Shown here: piece after piece, positions 1 to 8,587 of the stretch
Numbering within the stretch: the first letter of the stretch is position 1
Layout of the letters: every line of letters starts with the position of its first letter
NCBI GenBank assembly: GCA_043820875.1
Contig: JBDRDI010000054.1
Coordinates: 1 to 16,201 of the forward strand
DNA from: JBDRDI01 sp043820875
GTDB taxonomy: Bacteria > Patescibacteriota > Patescibacteriia > Patescibacteriales > UBA12075
Length of the DNA stretch: 16,201 nucleotides
Reading direction: 5' to 3'
Notes under the pieces: model-generated
What the model was told of the DNA's origin: nothing
What the model saw: only the letters and a program-made list of their open reading frames with translations
Databases searched by the model: none
Translations under genes and position numbers: made by a program

Positions 1-64
1 AAAAAAATTTTAATCGCTTTTTTTCGAAAATATCTATGCATAATATAGTATTAAAACTGTCTTT

Positions 65-94
65 ATTATAACAGAAATCAAAAAAATTTGCCAA
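65..94 (-). promoter_or_regulatory. Leftward sigma-70-type promoter pointing out of the window
   Basis: On the minus strand TTGGCA (89-94) is followed after 18 bases by TATAAT (65-70). TGT directly upstream of the -10 gives an extended -10 (65-73). Both hexamers are close to the bacterial consensus. It lies just beyond the end of pilD and reads left, so it should serve the next gene outside the window. A minus-strand ATG at 39-41 opens a frame that stays open to the edge (about 13 codons, beginning MHRYFRKKA), but this is too short to call a gene. Seen directly: hexamers and spacing. Inferred: activity. Confidence 0.5.
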
Positions 95-95
95 T

Positions 96-121
96 AAAAA
101 TTATAAAAATAAATTTTATAA
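96..121 (-). terminator. Possible weak A/U-only terminator after pilD
   Basis: An 8-bp inverted repeat (101-108 with 114-121, five-base loop) overlaps the pilD stop codon. On the minus strand it is followed by a run of five T. The stem is entirely A/T, so it may be a chance feature of an AT-rich region. Its position, at the end of the last gene and before a new promoter, is what makes it worth listing. Confidence 0.25.
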
Positions 122-868
122 ATACCCCAAATACCACCCCAACATCTTATCGCCCCAAAACAAAGTGATTATTGTTGCGGTTGATAAAAAAATACCCAAA
201 GGAATTTTTGAGCTCCATTGTTTTTTTCCGGAAGCGAGAAGCCCGAGACTGGCAACTGAGCCGATAATATAGGCCAAAAAAATCGCCACCAAAATCATGG
301 GAAAACCCAAGGCAAAACCCATAAGAAGTCCGAGTCGAATGTCTCCCCCGCCGATCCATTTCCCGCGCGAAACAATAAATTGCAGGAGGAAAAAACCACC
401 ACCAATTGCGCCTGAGAGCAAAAGATTTTGCCAGCTTATACCAATATAAATATTTAATAAAAAAATAATAACGCAAGCCGGCAATGTAATAATATCCAAA
501 ATCAAATACCATCGCAAATCATAAATAAAAATAATAATCATCACAAAAATAATCAACCAATTCAAAAAAAGCTGAACCGAGAAAGCATGATTAATATAAA
601 AAGCGAGAGCGAAAAGAATGCCGGTTATAATTTCCACCAATGGATATTGGCAAGATATCTTCCCTAGGCACTTCCTACACTTGGCTTTCAATAATAGATA
701 ACTGATAACAGGAATATTGTCATACCAAGAAATCATCTTACGGCAATTGGGGCAATAAGAACGGTTCATCATACTTTCATTTTTATAAAGGCGCCAAACC
801 AGACAATTGATGAATGAGCCAATAATCAGGCCGAATAGAAAAGCGAATATTGTGAGATAAAAAATCAT
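116..868 (-). CDS. pilD: Prepilin peptidase / N-methyltransferase PilD (A24 family)
   Basis: Bifunctional membrane enzyme that cuts the short basic leader of type IV prepilins after Gly and methylates the new N-terminal residue. The 250 residues include a cytoplasmic loop with two CxxC pairs (C39/C42 and C64/C67), as in zinc-bearing PilD. Both catalytic aspartates of the aspartyl-protease family are present: D117 in YDLRW and D176 in GGGDIRL, matching the GxGD signature. About seven or eight hydrophobic spans fill the rest, and the length is normal for the family. The gene is last in the glycan cluster, 23 bases after the GT-C gene, so it is probably co-transcribed with glycosyltransferases rather than with pilB/pilC. 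No Shine-Dalgarno is visible. Its substrates are almost certainly the two pilins at 8676-9841. Family assignment is firm. Confidence 0.95.
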   Translation of the reverse strand: MIFYLTIFAFLFGLIIGSFINCLVWRLYKNESMMNRSYCPNCRKMISWYDNIPVISYLLLKAKCRKCLGKISCQYPLVEIITGILFALAFYINHAFSVQLFLNWLIIFVMIIIFIYDLRWYLILDIITLPACVIIFLLNIYIGISWQNLLLSGAIGGGFFLLQFIVSRGKWIGGGDIRLGLLMGFALGFPMILVAIFLAYIIGSVASLGLLASGKKQWSSKIPLGIFLSTATIITLFWGDKMLGWYLGYL

Positions 869-891
869 AAAATTATAAATAAAAAATAATA

Positions 892-2217
892 TTACTTTGA
901 ATCGGTAACGGCGATAAGAAACACGGACAAGGGCGTGAATAATATGATATTGCGCGCGACAGCCGTGTTATTTAAAACAAATTGATATTCATCGGTAAAA
1001 AGATATAAAATCAAAAAACCCGAAAAAGAAAGAAAAAAGAATGCCCAGCCGAAAAGCAACACTTTATTTTTTATTATTTTTTTAATATTTATTATAAATA
1101 AAAACACTGCAATATACCACCAAATATTCCAAGAATTGTTAACAAAAAAATTGGTTAAAAGATTTTTGTAAATTTCTACGTGCCAACCGATTCCATCGCT
1201 AATATTTCGGATTCCCAAATTATAAAAAAACAAAAAAACAATCCATGGAAAAATTGGAACAATAAAAGAAAAAAAATAATAAACAAATGTTTTTATTTTA
1301 TTTTTCGCGAATTCGGACGTCAGCAAAAAAAGACTTACGGATAAAATTCCGGCGATCATGAAAACAATCGCGTCAATTTTTACAAAAAAAGAAATGCCGC
1401 CAAAAAGTCCCGAAATTATCAAGTCCTTCTTATTCCGATCACGAAACCATTCAAATAAGTAAAAAAAAGAAATTAACAAATAATAGCTGAGCACCATGTC
1501 GGCATAGGCATTCCAAGAATGGTAGAGAATAAGCGGCATGGTGGAAAGTAAAAAAGTAAAGACAAGGCTAGAAAAGACAGAGGTATAACGCCGGCAGAAA
1601 GAAAAGACAAGCGCAAGCAAGGCGACAAAATACAAAACAAAAATCATGTTCACACCATAATCATCATATTCGCCGCGATTGGCCTGAAACCAATACTGCG
1701 CCAAAGGTACATGCCATGGATAGTTGGTATGCCAAGAACCGCCCAAATATTTAAATTTGTCGTTTGAATCAAATCCCGCCCTATTTTCAAAATATAAAAT
1801 TTTGGCTCGCAAAGACCAAATGTTCAAACTGTCATAATTTATTATTGATCTGGAAAGAGCATTACTTGAAGAAAAAAATAATTGTAAAAAAATAAAAAAG
1901 ATAACTATTGCTTCTTTGGCGTGAATTTCTTTTAAAAAGCGAAAGTTCAACCGTATATCCAGAGAAATATTTTTCTTAAAAATATAAATAAACAACAAAA
2001 TATCTTCGGCGGCAAAAACTGCGTAAAACCAATCGGAAAAACTCATCCTGAAAATAAATAAAATAACAAAAAGCTGAATGGTAATAACAAAAAACCCTAA
2101 ACCGTACGCGATTGCCAGCCGTTCTATTAATTTTTTTCTTGATTCGTTGAAAAAAATCATGAACAATAAATACCCGGGTAAAATCGTTAAAATAATAAAG
2201 ATAAACATATCAAGCAT
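892..2217 (-). CDS. GT-C-type polytopic membrane glycosyltransferase (putative)
   Basis: A 441-residue protein with roughly ten hydrophobic spans. After about 120 residues comes a non-membrane segment with NYDSLNIWSLRAK (128-140) and then HTNYPWHVPLAQYW (163-176). An acidic residue (D129) in the first extracytoplasmic loop, followed by an H/P-rich stretch, is the usual layout of the GT-C superfamily (ArnT/PMT/RgtA-like), which uses polyprenyl-phosphate sugars on the outer face of the membrane. The late AVARNIILFTPL segment also fits that type. It starts 5 bases after the preceding gene. M4 is an alternative start. No Shine-Dalgarno is seen. I infer that it adds a sugar to a lipid-linked glycan or directly to a surface protein. 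The sugar and acceptor cannot be read from the sequence. Confidence 0.7.
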   Translation of the reverse strand: MLDMFIFIILTILPGYLLFMIFFNESRKKLIERLAIAYGLGFFVITIQLFVILFIFRMSFSDWFYAVFAAEDILLFIYIFKKNISLDIRLNFRFLKEIHAKEAIVIFFIFLQLFFSSSNALSRSIINYDSLNIWSLRAKILYFENRAGFDSNDKFKYLGGSWHTNYPWHVPLAQYWFQANRGEYDDYGVNMIFVLYFVALLALVFSFCRRYTSVFSSLVFTFLLSTMPLILYHSWNAYADMVLSYYLLISFFYLFEWFRDRNKKDLIISGLFGGISFFVKIDAIVFMIAGILSVSLFLLTSEFAKNKIKTFVYYFFSFIVPIFPWIVFLFFYNLGIRNISDGIGWHVEIYKNLLTNFFVNNSWNIWWYIAVFLFIINIKKIIKNKVLLFGWAFFFLSFSGFLILYLFTDEYQFVLNNTAVARNIILFTPLSVFLIAVTDSK

Positions 2218-2222
2218 AATGT

Positions 2223-2858
2223 TTAATTTACTTTTCTTAAAATCATTCTGGAACTCCCCATTTGAGAAAACAGCTCAAACTCGCCCAAGGACTCAACATC
2301 ATTTTCGTCGGCGCCTATTTGATAAAGAATGCCGTCCTGAAAAAAATATTCCGATGGAAAATACAATAAAACATAATCCGCTTGAGCGAAATCAAAAACA
2401 AAAGACACGGACGGATAAATATTATAATACAAATACGGCTGAAATCCCGGATATGATAACAATTTTACTTTGCTACCGACCGGCAAATTATTTTTTACAA
2501 AAACTCCGAACGAAGAAGTCAAGCACAGAGTCCCGTTCATACTTACATCCGCGTCACAAAGCCGCAAAACTTTTTTTTGATCGCTACTTAATTCGTTCTC
2601 AAGATTCTCTTGAACATCAAAAATATTGATAATAAAATAGTTTATATAAACAGGAATCCAAAAAAACATCATCAAACACAAAGACAACACATGAAAATTA
2701 TTTCTTATTTTCACGCTTTTTTTTCGTAAAAAAAACAACGTTAAATAGAAAATAATAAATAAAATTCCTGGAATCGCCAAGAGCGGAAAATTTTTATACA
2801 AAAATCCCTGAATAACATTGATATTCCATAATTTTTCCGGCTGATCAATAAAAAACAT
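2223..2858 (-). CDS. Uncharacterised two-span membrane protein with a C-terminal extracytoplasmic domain
   Basis: I do not recognise a named family. The 211 residues show two membrane spans (about 24-44 and 57-79), an acidic linker (QENLENELSSDQ, 83-94) and a C-terminal domain of about 110 residues. That domain contains SYPGFQPYLYYNIYPS (135-150) and ADYVLLYFPSEYFF (160-173). It resembles the small soluble domains found after the membrane part of some GT-C glycosyltransferases, but this is an impression, not a match. I placed the start at the ATG at 2856-2858, one base after the stop of the upstream glycosyltransferase, which suits translational coupling. A TTG at 2877-2879 would add seven residues (LLLLKNN after the start Met) and overlap that gene. 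The GT-C gene follows 5 bases later, suggesting the two proteins act as a pair. Confidence 0.65.
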   Translation of the reverse strand: MFFIDQPEKLWNINVIQGFLYKNFPLLAIPGILFIIFYLTLFFLRKKSVKIRNNFHVLSLCLMMFFWIPVYINYFIINIFDVQENLENELSSDQKKVLRLCDADVSMNGTLCLTSSFGVFVKNNLPVGSKVKLLSYPGFQPYLYYNIYPSVSFVFDFAQADYVLLYFPSEYFFQDGILYQIGADENDVESLGEFELFSQMGSSRMILRKVN

Positions 2859-2859
2859 A

Positions 2860-3987
2860 TTATTTTTTAACAATAACAAATAAATTATCTATAATCCCCG
2901 ATATATCTCTTGCCGTATTTTCCCATGAGAATTTTTTTGACCATTCAATACCTTTTTTTTTCATGCTCTCTCTCAAAACATTATCAGACAAAACATTTTT
3001 TATGGCCGTGACTATTTCGTCAATACTTTCTGGATCAACCAAAACTGCTTTATCGCCGGCCGCTTCAGGAAGAGACGATGTATTTGATGTTATGACAGGA
3101 CAACCGCACCGCATTGCCTCTATCACCGGCATCCCAAATCCTTCGTAAATTGAAGGATAAATAAAGCACGACGCCAAATTATAAAACGCTGGAACATCGT
3201 CATCCGGCGCGTATCCTAAAAATATTATTTTATTTTGAAGATTCAGCTCTTCAACCTTTCTGAAAATTTCATCATAATGCCATCCTTTTTTTCCGACAAG
3301 AATAAGTTTGTAATTTTCAAATTCTTTTTCGCCGATGAACTTATTGTAACTTTCAATTAATTTTATCAAATTTTTTCTTGGCTCAAGGGTACCGACAAAC
3401 AATAAAAAATTTTCCGGCAAATCATATTTTTTTCTGATTTCTGACAAATAATTTTCATCTTCAATTATTTTAAATTCGCGAGAGCAAGCAGGATAAACTG
3501 TTTGAATAATTTTCGGGTCTATTTTGAATATTTTTATCAAATCTTTTTTTGTATTTTCGGAAATTGAAATAATGCGCCTTGAATTGCGGCAAGCCAATTT
3601 CATAAACAACTTCTCAATATACTTGGCTTTTTTATTATGATTTTTATTGGAGTCAGGCAAAAAACTTACCAAATCATAGATTATTATAATATTTTCAGTA
3701 AATATATTCAAGGCTGGAACGATGTAGCTTGTGGCGCCAAAATAAATATCCGGCTTTGTTTTGATTAAATCAAACAATATTTTTATATGCCAAATCATTG
3801 ATCCTCCCAGAATTATTTTTAAACAATAATTGTTCGGGGCGTTAAAATCAATTTTCTCGTCAACATAAAGAATATATTGATTTTTTTGGTCTATTTTAAA
3901 GAGCTCTTTCAAAAAACCAAAAACATATTTTTGTTTGCCGGCCCAATCCGATTTTGACAAACTACGCATGTCAATCGCTATCTTCAT
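2860..3987 (-). CDS. GT4-family glycosyltransferase (GT-B fold)
   Basis: Cytoplasmic or membrane-associated retaining glycosyltransferase of 375 residues, normal for the family. The C-terminal donor-binding half is clear: FVGTLEPRKN (197-206), the YEGFGMPVIEAM segment with the E282-x7-E290 pair that contacts the sugar nucleotide, then GCPVITSNTSSLPEAAG. The N-terminal acceptor half begins MKIAIDMRSL and includes SENTKKDL (143-150), typical of mannosyltransferase-like GT4 enzymes. It lies 10 bases after the GT2 gene and runs straight into the next membrane protein, so the genes are co-transcribed. No Shine-Dalgarno precedes the ATG. The likely role is chain extension of a surface glycan on a lipid carrier. 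Sugar specificity is unknown, although mannose is common for close relatives. Confidence 0.9.
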   Translation of the reverse strand: MKIAIDMRSLSKSDWAGKQKYVFGFLKELFKIDQKNQYILYVDEKIDFNAPNNYCLKIILGGSMIWHIKILFDLIKTKPDIYFGATSYIVPALNIFTENIIIIYDLVSFLPDSNKNHNKKAKYIEKLFMKLACRNSRRIISISENTKKDLIKIFKIDPKIIQTVYPACSREFKIIEDENYLSEIRKKYDLPENFLLFVGTLEPRKNLIKLIESYNKFIGEKEFENYKLILVGKKGWHYDEIFRKVEELNLQNKIIFLGYAPDDDVPAFYNLASCFIYPSIYEGFGMPVIEAMRCGCPVITSNTSSLPEAAGDKAVLVDPESIDEIVTAIKNVLSDNVLRESMKKKGIEWSKKFSWENTARDISGIIDNLFVIVKK

Positions 3988-3997
3988 AAAAATTTGT

Positions 3998-4897
3998 TTA
4001 TTTTTTACGCTCCCCCATCTTCCCTTTCAAAAAATCCGTTATTCCCAGAATCAGCCCTTTTAATATATTAAATTTTCCTTCCATTGTCCACTCTGCAGCA
4101 CGTAATGGCAAGACTATAAATAATAAAAATAATCCACCAAAATAATTTTTGCTTACGCAAAAAGCAAAATATAATCTATTCCTAACGCCATAATAAGTAT
4201 TTGAAAAAGAAAATTCTCCGTCTCTTGAAGCGCTTACCTTATGCCAAATTTTGGCATCCAACGCCGTTTTAATTTTCCAGCCATTCTTTTTCGTCCGATA
4301 ACAAAAATCCGCGTCTTCTACGCATAAAAAATAAGGTTCATAAAAAAGTTCTGTTTCTTTAAATAATTTTATATCAATGAGCATCAAACAACCGGTAATA
4401 AAATCACATTCCACCACGCCGGTTAATTCTTTTTCTTCTTTCTTTCTCCACGACATATGCTGAAAAGAAACTCGCCATGGCACATACCTGCCACCGGCAA
4501 ACCAAATTAAACGCTCTTCGCCATAATAATATATTTTTCCGCCAACTACACCGACCTTTGGCTCTTCCTGCGCTACAACAACCATCGCTGAAAGAAAAGT
4601 CAGATCAACCACAGTATCATTGTTTAAAAGCAAAACATAATCAAAATTATTTTCCAACGCGTATTTGATTCCTTTGTTGCATCCGCCGGCAAACCCAAGA
4701 TTTTCTTTATTTTGAATAATTTTTACGCTCGGATAATTGTTTTTAATCAACTCAATTGAGTCATCAACAGAACAATTATCAACAACAACCACTTCGCAAT
4801 TACCATAATCAATCTTCGATAAAGAGTTCAGACAATCCAGAATAAACTTCGCACCATTCCAATTCGGTATTATTATTGCCACACTTGGTCCTGTCAT
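3998..4897 (-). CDS. GT2-family glycosyltransferase (GT-A fold, rhamnosyltransferase-like)
   Basis: A 299-residue inverting glycosyltransferase. The nucleotide-binding core is visible: VAIIIPNWNG (6-15), VVVVDNCSVDDS (36-47) and LLLNNDTVVD (89-98), where NND occupies the DxD metal position. A further segment with EDADFCYR is typical of WcaA/WbbL-type members, in which this region includes the catalytic acidic residue. A hydrophobic stretch near the C-terminus (FGGLFLLFIVLPL) may dock it to the membrane. The start overlaps the stop of the upstream methyltransferase by four bases (ATGA, 4894-4897), so translation is probably coupled. Likely role: transfer of a sugar to a growing surface or pilin glycan. 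The donor sugar is not determinable. Confidence 0.9.
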   Translation of the reverse strand: MTGPSVAIIIPNWNGAKFILDCLNSLSKIDYGNCEVVVVDNCSVDDSIELIKNNYPSVKIIQNKENLGFAGGCNKGIKYALENNFDYVLLLNNDTVVDLTFLSAMVVVAQEEPKVGVVGGKIYYYGEERLIWFAGGRYVPWRVSFQHMSWRKKEEKELTGVVECDFITGCLMLIDIKLFKETELFYEPYFLCVEDADFCYRTKKNGWKIKTALDAKIWHKVSASRDGEFSFSNTYYGVRNRLYFAFCVSKNYFGGLFLLFIVLPLRAAEWTMEGKFNILKGLILGITDFLKGKMGERKK

Positions 4898-5553
4898 ATT
4901 TTTTTAAATATTATCACAACTTCTTTCACATATCTGCCGAACAAATCGCAAAGCCGCATATTCAGCAAATTTAAAATCACGAATCTTCGCAATGGCACCA
5001 TCCTCTTGATATGGGCGTGATTTTCTTTACACTCTATTATCTCAAAATTATTTTTTTTTAACTCTTTCATCCACTCTTCACTGCTACGCAAATTGATATG
5101 CGTGGATTCTTGATCAAATTTTGATTGTCCATCTGGCGTGATGATAATCGCCAATCCTTTTTGGCACAAAACTCTTTGCATCTCACTCAAATAATGTTCA
5201 GGTCTTTCCACGTGCTCAATCACGTCAAAAGATGTGACAACGTCAAAAAAATTATCCGGAAATGGCAGTCTGTCTTTTGATAAATCAACCTTAGAAAGCT
5301 TTGCCTTGGTTATTTTTTTTGCCATTTCCAGCGCGTAATCCGCTGCATCCACCCCATAAGTTTGCATATTCAGCTGATCACAAATATTAAGAAAAAATCC
5401 TAAGCCGCAACCCATGTCCAATATTTTTACGTTTTCAGACAATATAACGTGATTTTTCAAAAAATTAATCCTTTTGCGCTCCATTTTTTCTCGATTTTTA
5501 TCAAGCTCGGCAAAGGTTCTTTGAAAATATGATTTATCATGGACGTTTTTCAT
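4894..5553 (-). CDS. Class I SAM-dependent methyltransferase
   Basis: 219 residues with a standard Rossmann-type SAM fold: motif I LDMGCGLGF (45-53), acidic loop D69 in YGVDAADYA, and the post-II segment FDVIEHVERPEHYLSEMQRVL (109-129). The DVIEH pattern is common in methyltransferases of polysaccharide and natural-product pathways. It sits between another methyltransferase and a GT2 glycosyltransferase and overlaps the latter by four bases, so I infer a sugar or glycan substrate, for example O-methylation or capping. It ends with TGA, which shows that TGA is a stop here. No Shine-Dalgarno is seen before the ATG. The substrate cannot be named. Confidence 0.88.
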   Translation of the reverse strand: MKNVHDKSYFQRTFAELDKNREKMERKRINFLKNHVILSENVKILDMGCGLGFFLNICDQLNMQTYGVDAADYALEMAKKITKAKLSKVDLSKDRLPFPDNFFDVVTSFDVIEHVERPEHYLSEMQRVLCQKGLAIIITPDGQSKFDQESTHINLRSSEEWMKELKKNNFEIIECKENHAHIKRMVPLRRFVILNLLNMRLCDLFGRYVKEVVIIFKKI

Positions 5554-5562
5554 AAAAATACT

Positions 5563-6255
5563 TTATTTCTCGCACACCACAACAAAATAGCACATATCTC
5601 TTTTGCTATTTGTTGGATATTCTATTACCTTAATATTTTTTAATTCTATTTTGTTTATCTTTTTAGATACTTTATAATAAATATATTTTGGAAGCATAAA
5701 AACTGATCTTTTTAAGATTTCCTTTTGTCCGAAATATTTTAAATCTGAAAAATATTTTGTTAACAACTTGTTCAATTGTCTTCTCTTATACTCTCTAACG
5801 TGAAATGGGTTATATGGTTTTTTCGCGAATAAATCCCTGTAAGAAGATGCTTTGTTCGGGGTGGACAATATTAATGTTCCTCCCGGTTTTAAAATTCTGT
5901 TTATTTCTTTTAAAAATCCATTATCATCTTCAATGTGCTCAATTGTTTCAAAACTTATTACCAAGTCAAAATAATCGCTACCAAAACTGTTATTCAAAAT
6001 ATCTTCACATTTAAATTCAATATTTTCCAATTTATATTTCTCTCTAGCACGATTAATGGCCTCACGATTATTATCCACACCAATCACTTTTTTTGCCTTC
6101 CCCTTGTCAACCAACAAATATTCTCCAAATCCCTCTCCGCAGGCCATGCTACAAATAATTTTATTTTCTGAATATCTTGATGCAAATTCATATCTGGAAA
6201 GATGCTCCTTAAATTCATCACTGTTGTCTGGCACTATTCTTTCTGGTATTTTCAT
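5563..6255 (-). CDS. Class I SAM-dependent methyltransferase (PERxxP-type N-terminus)
   Basis: 230 residues. The N-terminus MKIPERIVPD followed by EHLSRYEFASRY (17-28) is characteristic of methyltransferases found in glycan clusters. The SAM site is clear: MACGEGFGE (37-45), D61 in VIGVDNNREA, SFETIEHIED (101-110) and LKPGGTLILSTPN (122-134). It is only distantly related to the next gene (different N-terminus and motif spelling), so the two probably have different substrates rather than being a duplication. It begins 23 bases after the O-antigen ligase-like gene and ends 9 bases before the next methyltransferase. It belongs to the same operon and has no visible Shine-Dalgarno. Confidence 0.88.
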   Translation of the reverse strand: MKIPERIVPDNSDEFKEHLSRYEFASRYSENKIICSMACGEGFGEYLLVDKGKAKKVIGVDNNREAINRAREKYKLENIEFKCEDILNNSFGSDYFDLVISFETIEHIEDDNGFLKEINRILKPGGTLILSTPNKASSYRDLFAKKPYNPFHVREYKRRQLNKLLTKYFSDLKYFGQKEILKRSVFMLPKYIYYKVSKKINKIELKNIKVIEYPTNSKRDMCYFVVVCEK

Positions 6256-6278
6256 AAAAATATTTGTAATAATTAATA

Positions 6279-8576
6279 TTATTTTAAACTCTCCGCAAAC
6301 TCTTGCATTTGTTTATTTTCTGGAGACAAAGAAAGCGCTTCCGCAACATATTCTTTTGCTTTTTCTTCTTCATTCAATTTATCATAAATCATGGCCATTG
6401 AAAACGACCAAACAGCATCATGCGGATTTCTCGCGTATCCTCTCTCAACATAAGAAAGAGCTTCTTGATATTTGTCTTTTAAAAAATAGATATCTGATAT
6501 TCTCTTCAAAACTCCCATTTGAAATGGCTGAAGGCTTATTGATTTCTCATAATTTACCAAAGCATTTTCATAATCGCTTTCGTTATAATAGCAAGAGCCG
6601 ATTTTTTCATATATTTTAGATTCAAAAATTTTCATGTTTTCTCGATGTTCAAAAGCAAAATTTTTGTCTGATAATTCAGGCAAAAAAGTCAGTGATTTTT
6701 GATAATTTGCCAATGCCTTACTGCTGTCATTTTTATCATAATACATATCACCAAGCATTGAATAAACGTAAGAAACATTGGGGTTGATGTTTATAATTTT
6801 ATTAAATGTTTTTTCCGCCTCACTGTAATATTTTTCATCTTCAAACTTTCCCAAAACAATATATACATTAGCCTCCCCCAGAAGACTTTGTGAATTATCT
6901 CGCGCGACATGTTGCGTTTCGGAAAGTATTTTTAAATAGTCTATGACTGCTTTGCGATATTCAATTGAATTAATCCCATTTGTTGTGTCTTTTAAGTCAA
7001 AAATAAAAGAATTTCTATAATAATCCTCTCCGACGCTTATGGATGCGGCCATGGAGTTATATTTGAGCATTTTGCTGATATTTCCATTCACTTTGCCGTT
7101 CTTGGCTTGAAAAAAATAATAATCCGCCCTAGCGTTATTAAAGTTTACTACAATAAAATAAATTAATAAAACAAAAAATGGTAGAGATAAAAATAAATAA
7201 GAAATTTTTGATTTTTCCAAAATAATCGACGATGAATTATTAAAATTATTAAAGACAAGAAATAATAAAGCAATAAACAGCCAAAAATAAACATTAGTTT
7301 CAATCGTAGAAAAAGAAAATAATAATGAAAATAGATAAGAAAAAATAGACAATATAAGAAAAAAAACAAATTTCTTGTTTTGATTATCAACGCCAAGATA
7401 TTTAAAACATTTTATAAACACAAAAATTATAATATATAAAAAGGAAGAGAGAGCTAATAAACCGCCAAAAAGCGCCAAGTCCAAATATTCATTATGCGTC
7501 CTGTCCGGATAAGTATTTAATGCTTCGTGAAGAAGCCAATTCGGTCCAAACCCGGAAAAAAGCGCGTCACGGATATTGTCAGGACCGTAGCCAAATATTG
7601 GTTTTTCTGAAAAAGAAGACAAACCGGCTTGCCAATAAAGCACTCTCATTGCCGCTGAACCGGACGTATAATCAAACACGCTTTTAATCCGAGATTCCAA
7701 GGAAATATCTTCTCTCGTGGTTACGCCTTTTATTGAAGAAAAATTCGCAAACACTGAAATAGAAACGAAAAATATAGCGATTACAATAAAAACAATGAAA
7801 AATTTTAAATACTTTTTATTTTTAATAAATAAATAAATAAATACGCCAATCGCGATTCCTGCCGAAAGCCCGAGCCACGAACTGCGACTGTAAGTGGCAA
7901 AAAGGCAGAACAAATTAATAAATAAAAGAATTGAATATGAGAATTTTTTGATTATTTTTTTTGAAATTGTGACTCTGTATCCGGCTAAAAAAATTGTGAA
8001 CAACAAATAATTTCCCAAAAGAAGCGGTTGGCCAATGGTGGAAGTGATTCTCGGACGCACGGCAAGCGGTTTCCACCAAGAAAGAGTATCCAGGCCGGCC
8101 CATTGCAAAATGCCATAAGCGCAGACGACCACACTGCCCAAAAGCGACGCACTAATCAATTTTTCTACCTTTTTCTTACTATCAATATTTGTGATAAGCA
8201 AAATAAAAAAAAGAAAATAATGAAGATGCCCATAAAGCCCGAGTTTGCGCCAATATGAACCCCAAAAACTCAAAGCAGGGTCAGAGGAAAACAATGTGGA
8301 AATTACAAGCGCCAAAAAGAACGGTAAAACAATTAATAAATATTTTTTATTAATATAACAGCTGATTTTTTTCTCTTTGATTATTTTAATTAAAAACAAA
8401 GCGGCGGTTATTTCAATCAAAATTTGAAATACGGTTATTTTGCTGATGGTGAACGGAGAAGCTGTTTTATAAAAAGCCGCAAAATAAACCGGCGTAAAAA
8501 AAATCGTTGTAATAAGCAATAAGTCAATCCAAAAATCAAGAGTTTTTAAATTTTTTATTTCCACTAATTTTGTCAT
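6279..8576 (-). CDS. O-antigen ligase/polymerase-like (Wzy/PglL-type) membrane protein with C-terminal TPR domain
   Basis: The 765 residues are about 480 of polytopic membrane protein followed by a soluble tail. Ligase/oligosaccharyltransferase marks are IGQPLLLGNYL (181-191), YSRSSWLG (229-236), FGYGPDN (328-334) and RTHNEYLDLALFGG (359-372). The last, with R359 and H361, lies in the large extracytoplasmic loop where WaaL, PglL and Wzy carry their key residues. From about 565 to the end several TPR units are visible (for example around 603-632, 655-682 and 720-750), a common fusion in Patescibacteria and Firmicutes. Role: moving a lipid-linked glycan onto an acceptor. Because the gene directly follows two pilins and leads a glycosyltransferase operon ending in pilD, pilin O-glycosylation is my preferred inference, and surface polysaccharide polymerisation the alternative. 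It starts near its promoter with almost no leader. Confidence 0.85.
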   Translation of the reverse strand: MTKLVEIKNLKTLDFWIDLLLITTIFFTPVYFAAFYKTASPFTISKITVFQILIEITAALFLIKIIKEKKISCYINKKYLLIVLPFFLALVISTLFSSDPALSFWGSYWRKLGLYGHLHYFLFFILLITNIDSKKKVEKLISASLLGSVVVCAYGILQWAGLDTLSWWKPLAVRPRITSTIGQPLLLGNYLLFTIFLAGYRVTISKKIIKKFSYSILLFINLFCLFATYSRSSWLGLSAGIAIGVFIYLFIKNKKYLKFFIVFIVIAIFFVSISVFANFSSIKGVTTREDISLESRIKSVFDYTSGSAAMRVLYWQAGLSSFSEKPIFGYGPDNIRDALFSGFGPNWLLHEALNTYPDRTHNEYLDLALFGGLLALSSFLYIIIFVFIKCFKYLGVDNQNKKFVFFLILSIFSYLFSLLFSFSTIETNVYFWLFIALLFLVFNNFNNSSSIILEKSKISYLFLSLPFFVLLIYFIVVNFNNARADYYFFQAKNGKVNGNISKMLKYNSMAASISVGEDYYRNSFIFDLKDTTNGINSIEYRKAVIDYLKILSETQHVARDNSQSLLGEANVYIVLGKFEDEKYYSEAEKTFNKIININPNVSYVYSMLGDMYYDKNDSSKALANYQKSLTFLPELSDKNFAFEHRENMKIFESKIYEKIGSCYYNESDYENALVNYEKSISLQPFQMGVLKRISDIYFLKDKYQEALSYVERGYARNPHDAVWSFSMAMIYDKLNEEEKAKEYVAEALSLSPENKQMQEFAESLK

Positions 8577-8587
8577 AATATACTACT

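Noticed and set aside
2078..2629. Plus-strand open frame opposite the GT-C gene and its neighbour
   Set aside because: Basic, low-complexity translation without a family signal. It spans the boundary of two well-packed minus-strand genes.
4894..4897. Use of an alternative genetic code (TGA as Gly)
   Set aside because: The second methyltransferase ends at a TGA that overlaps the ATG of the next gene, and no frames are interrupted by TGA.
6056..6619. Plus-strand open frame opposite methyltransferase and TPR coding sequence
   Set aside because: Antisense to conserved SAM and TPR motifs, with no RBS.
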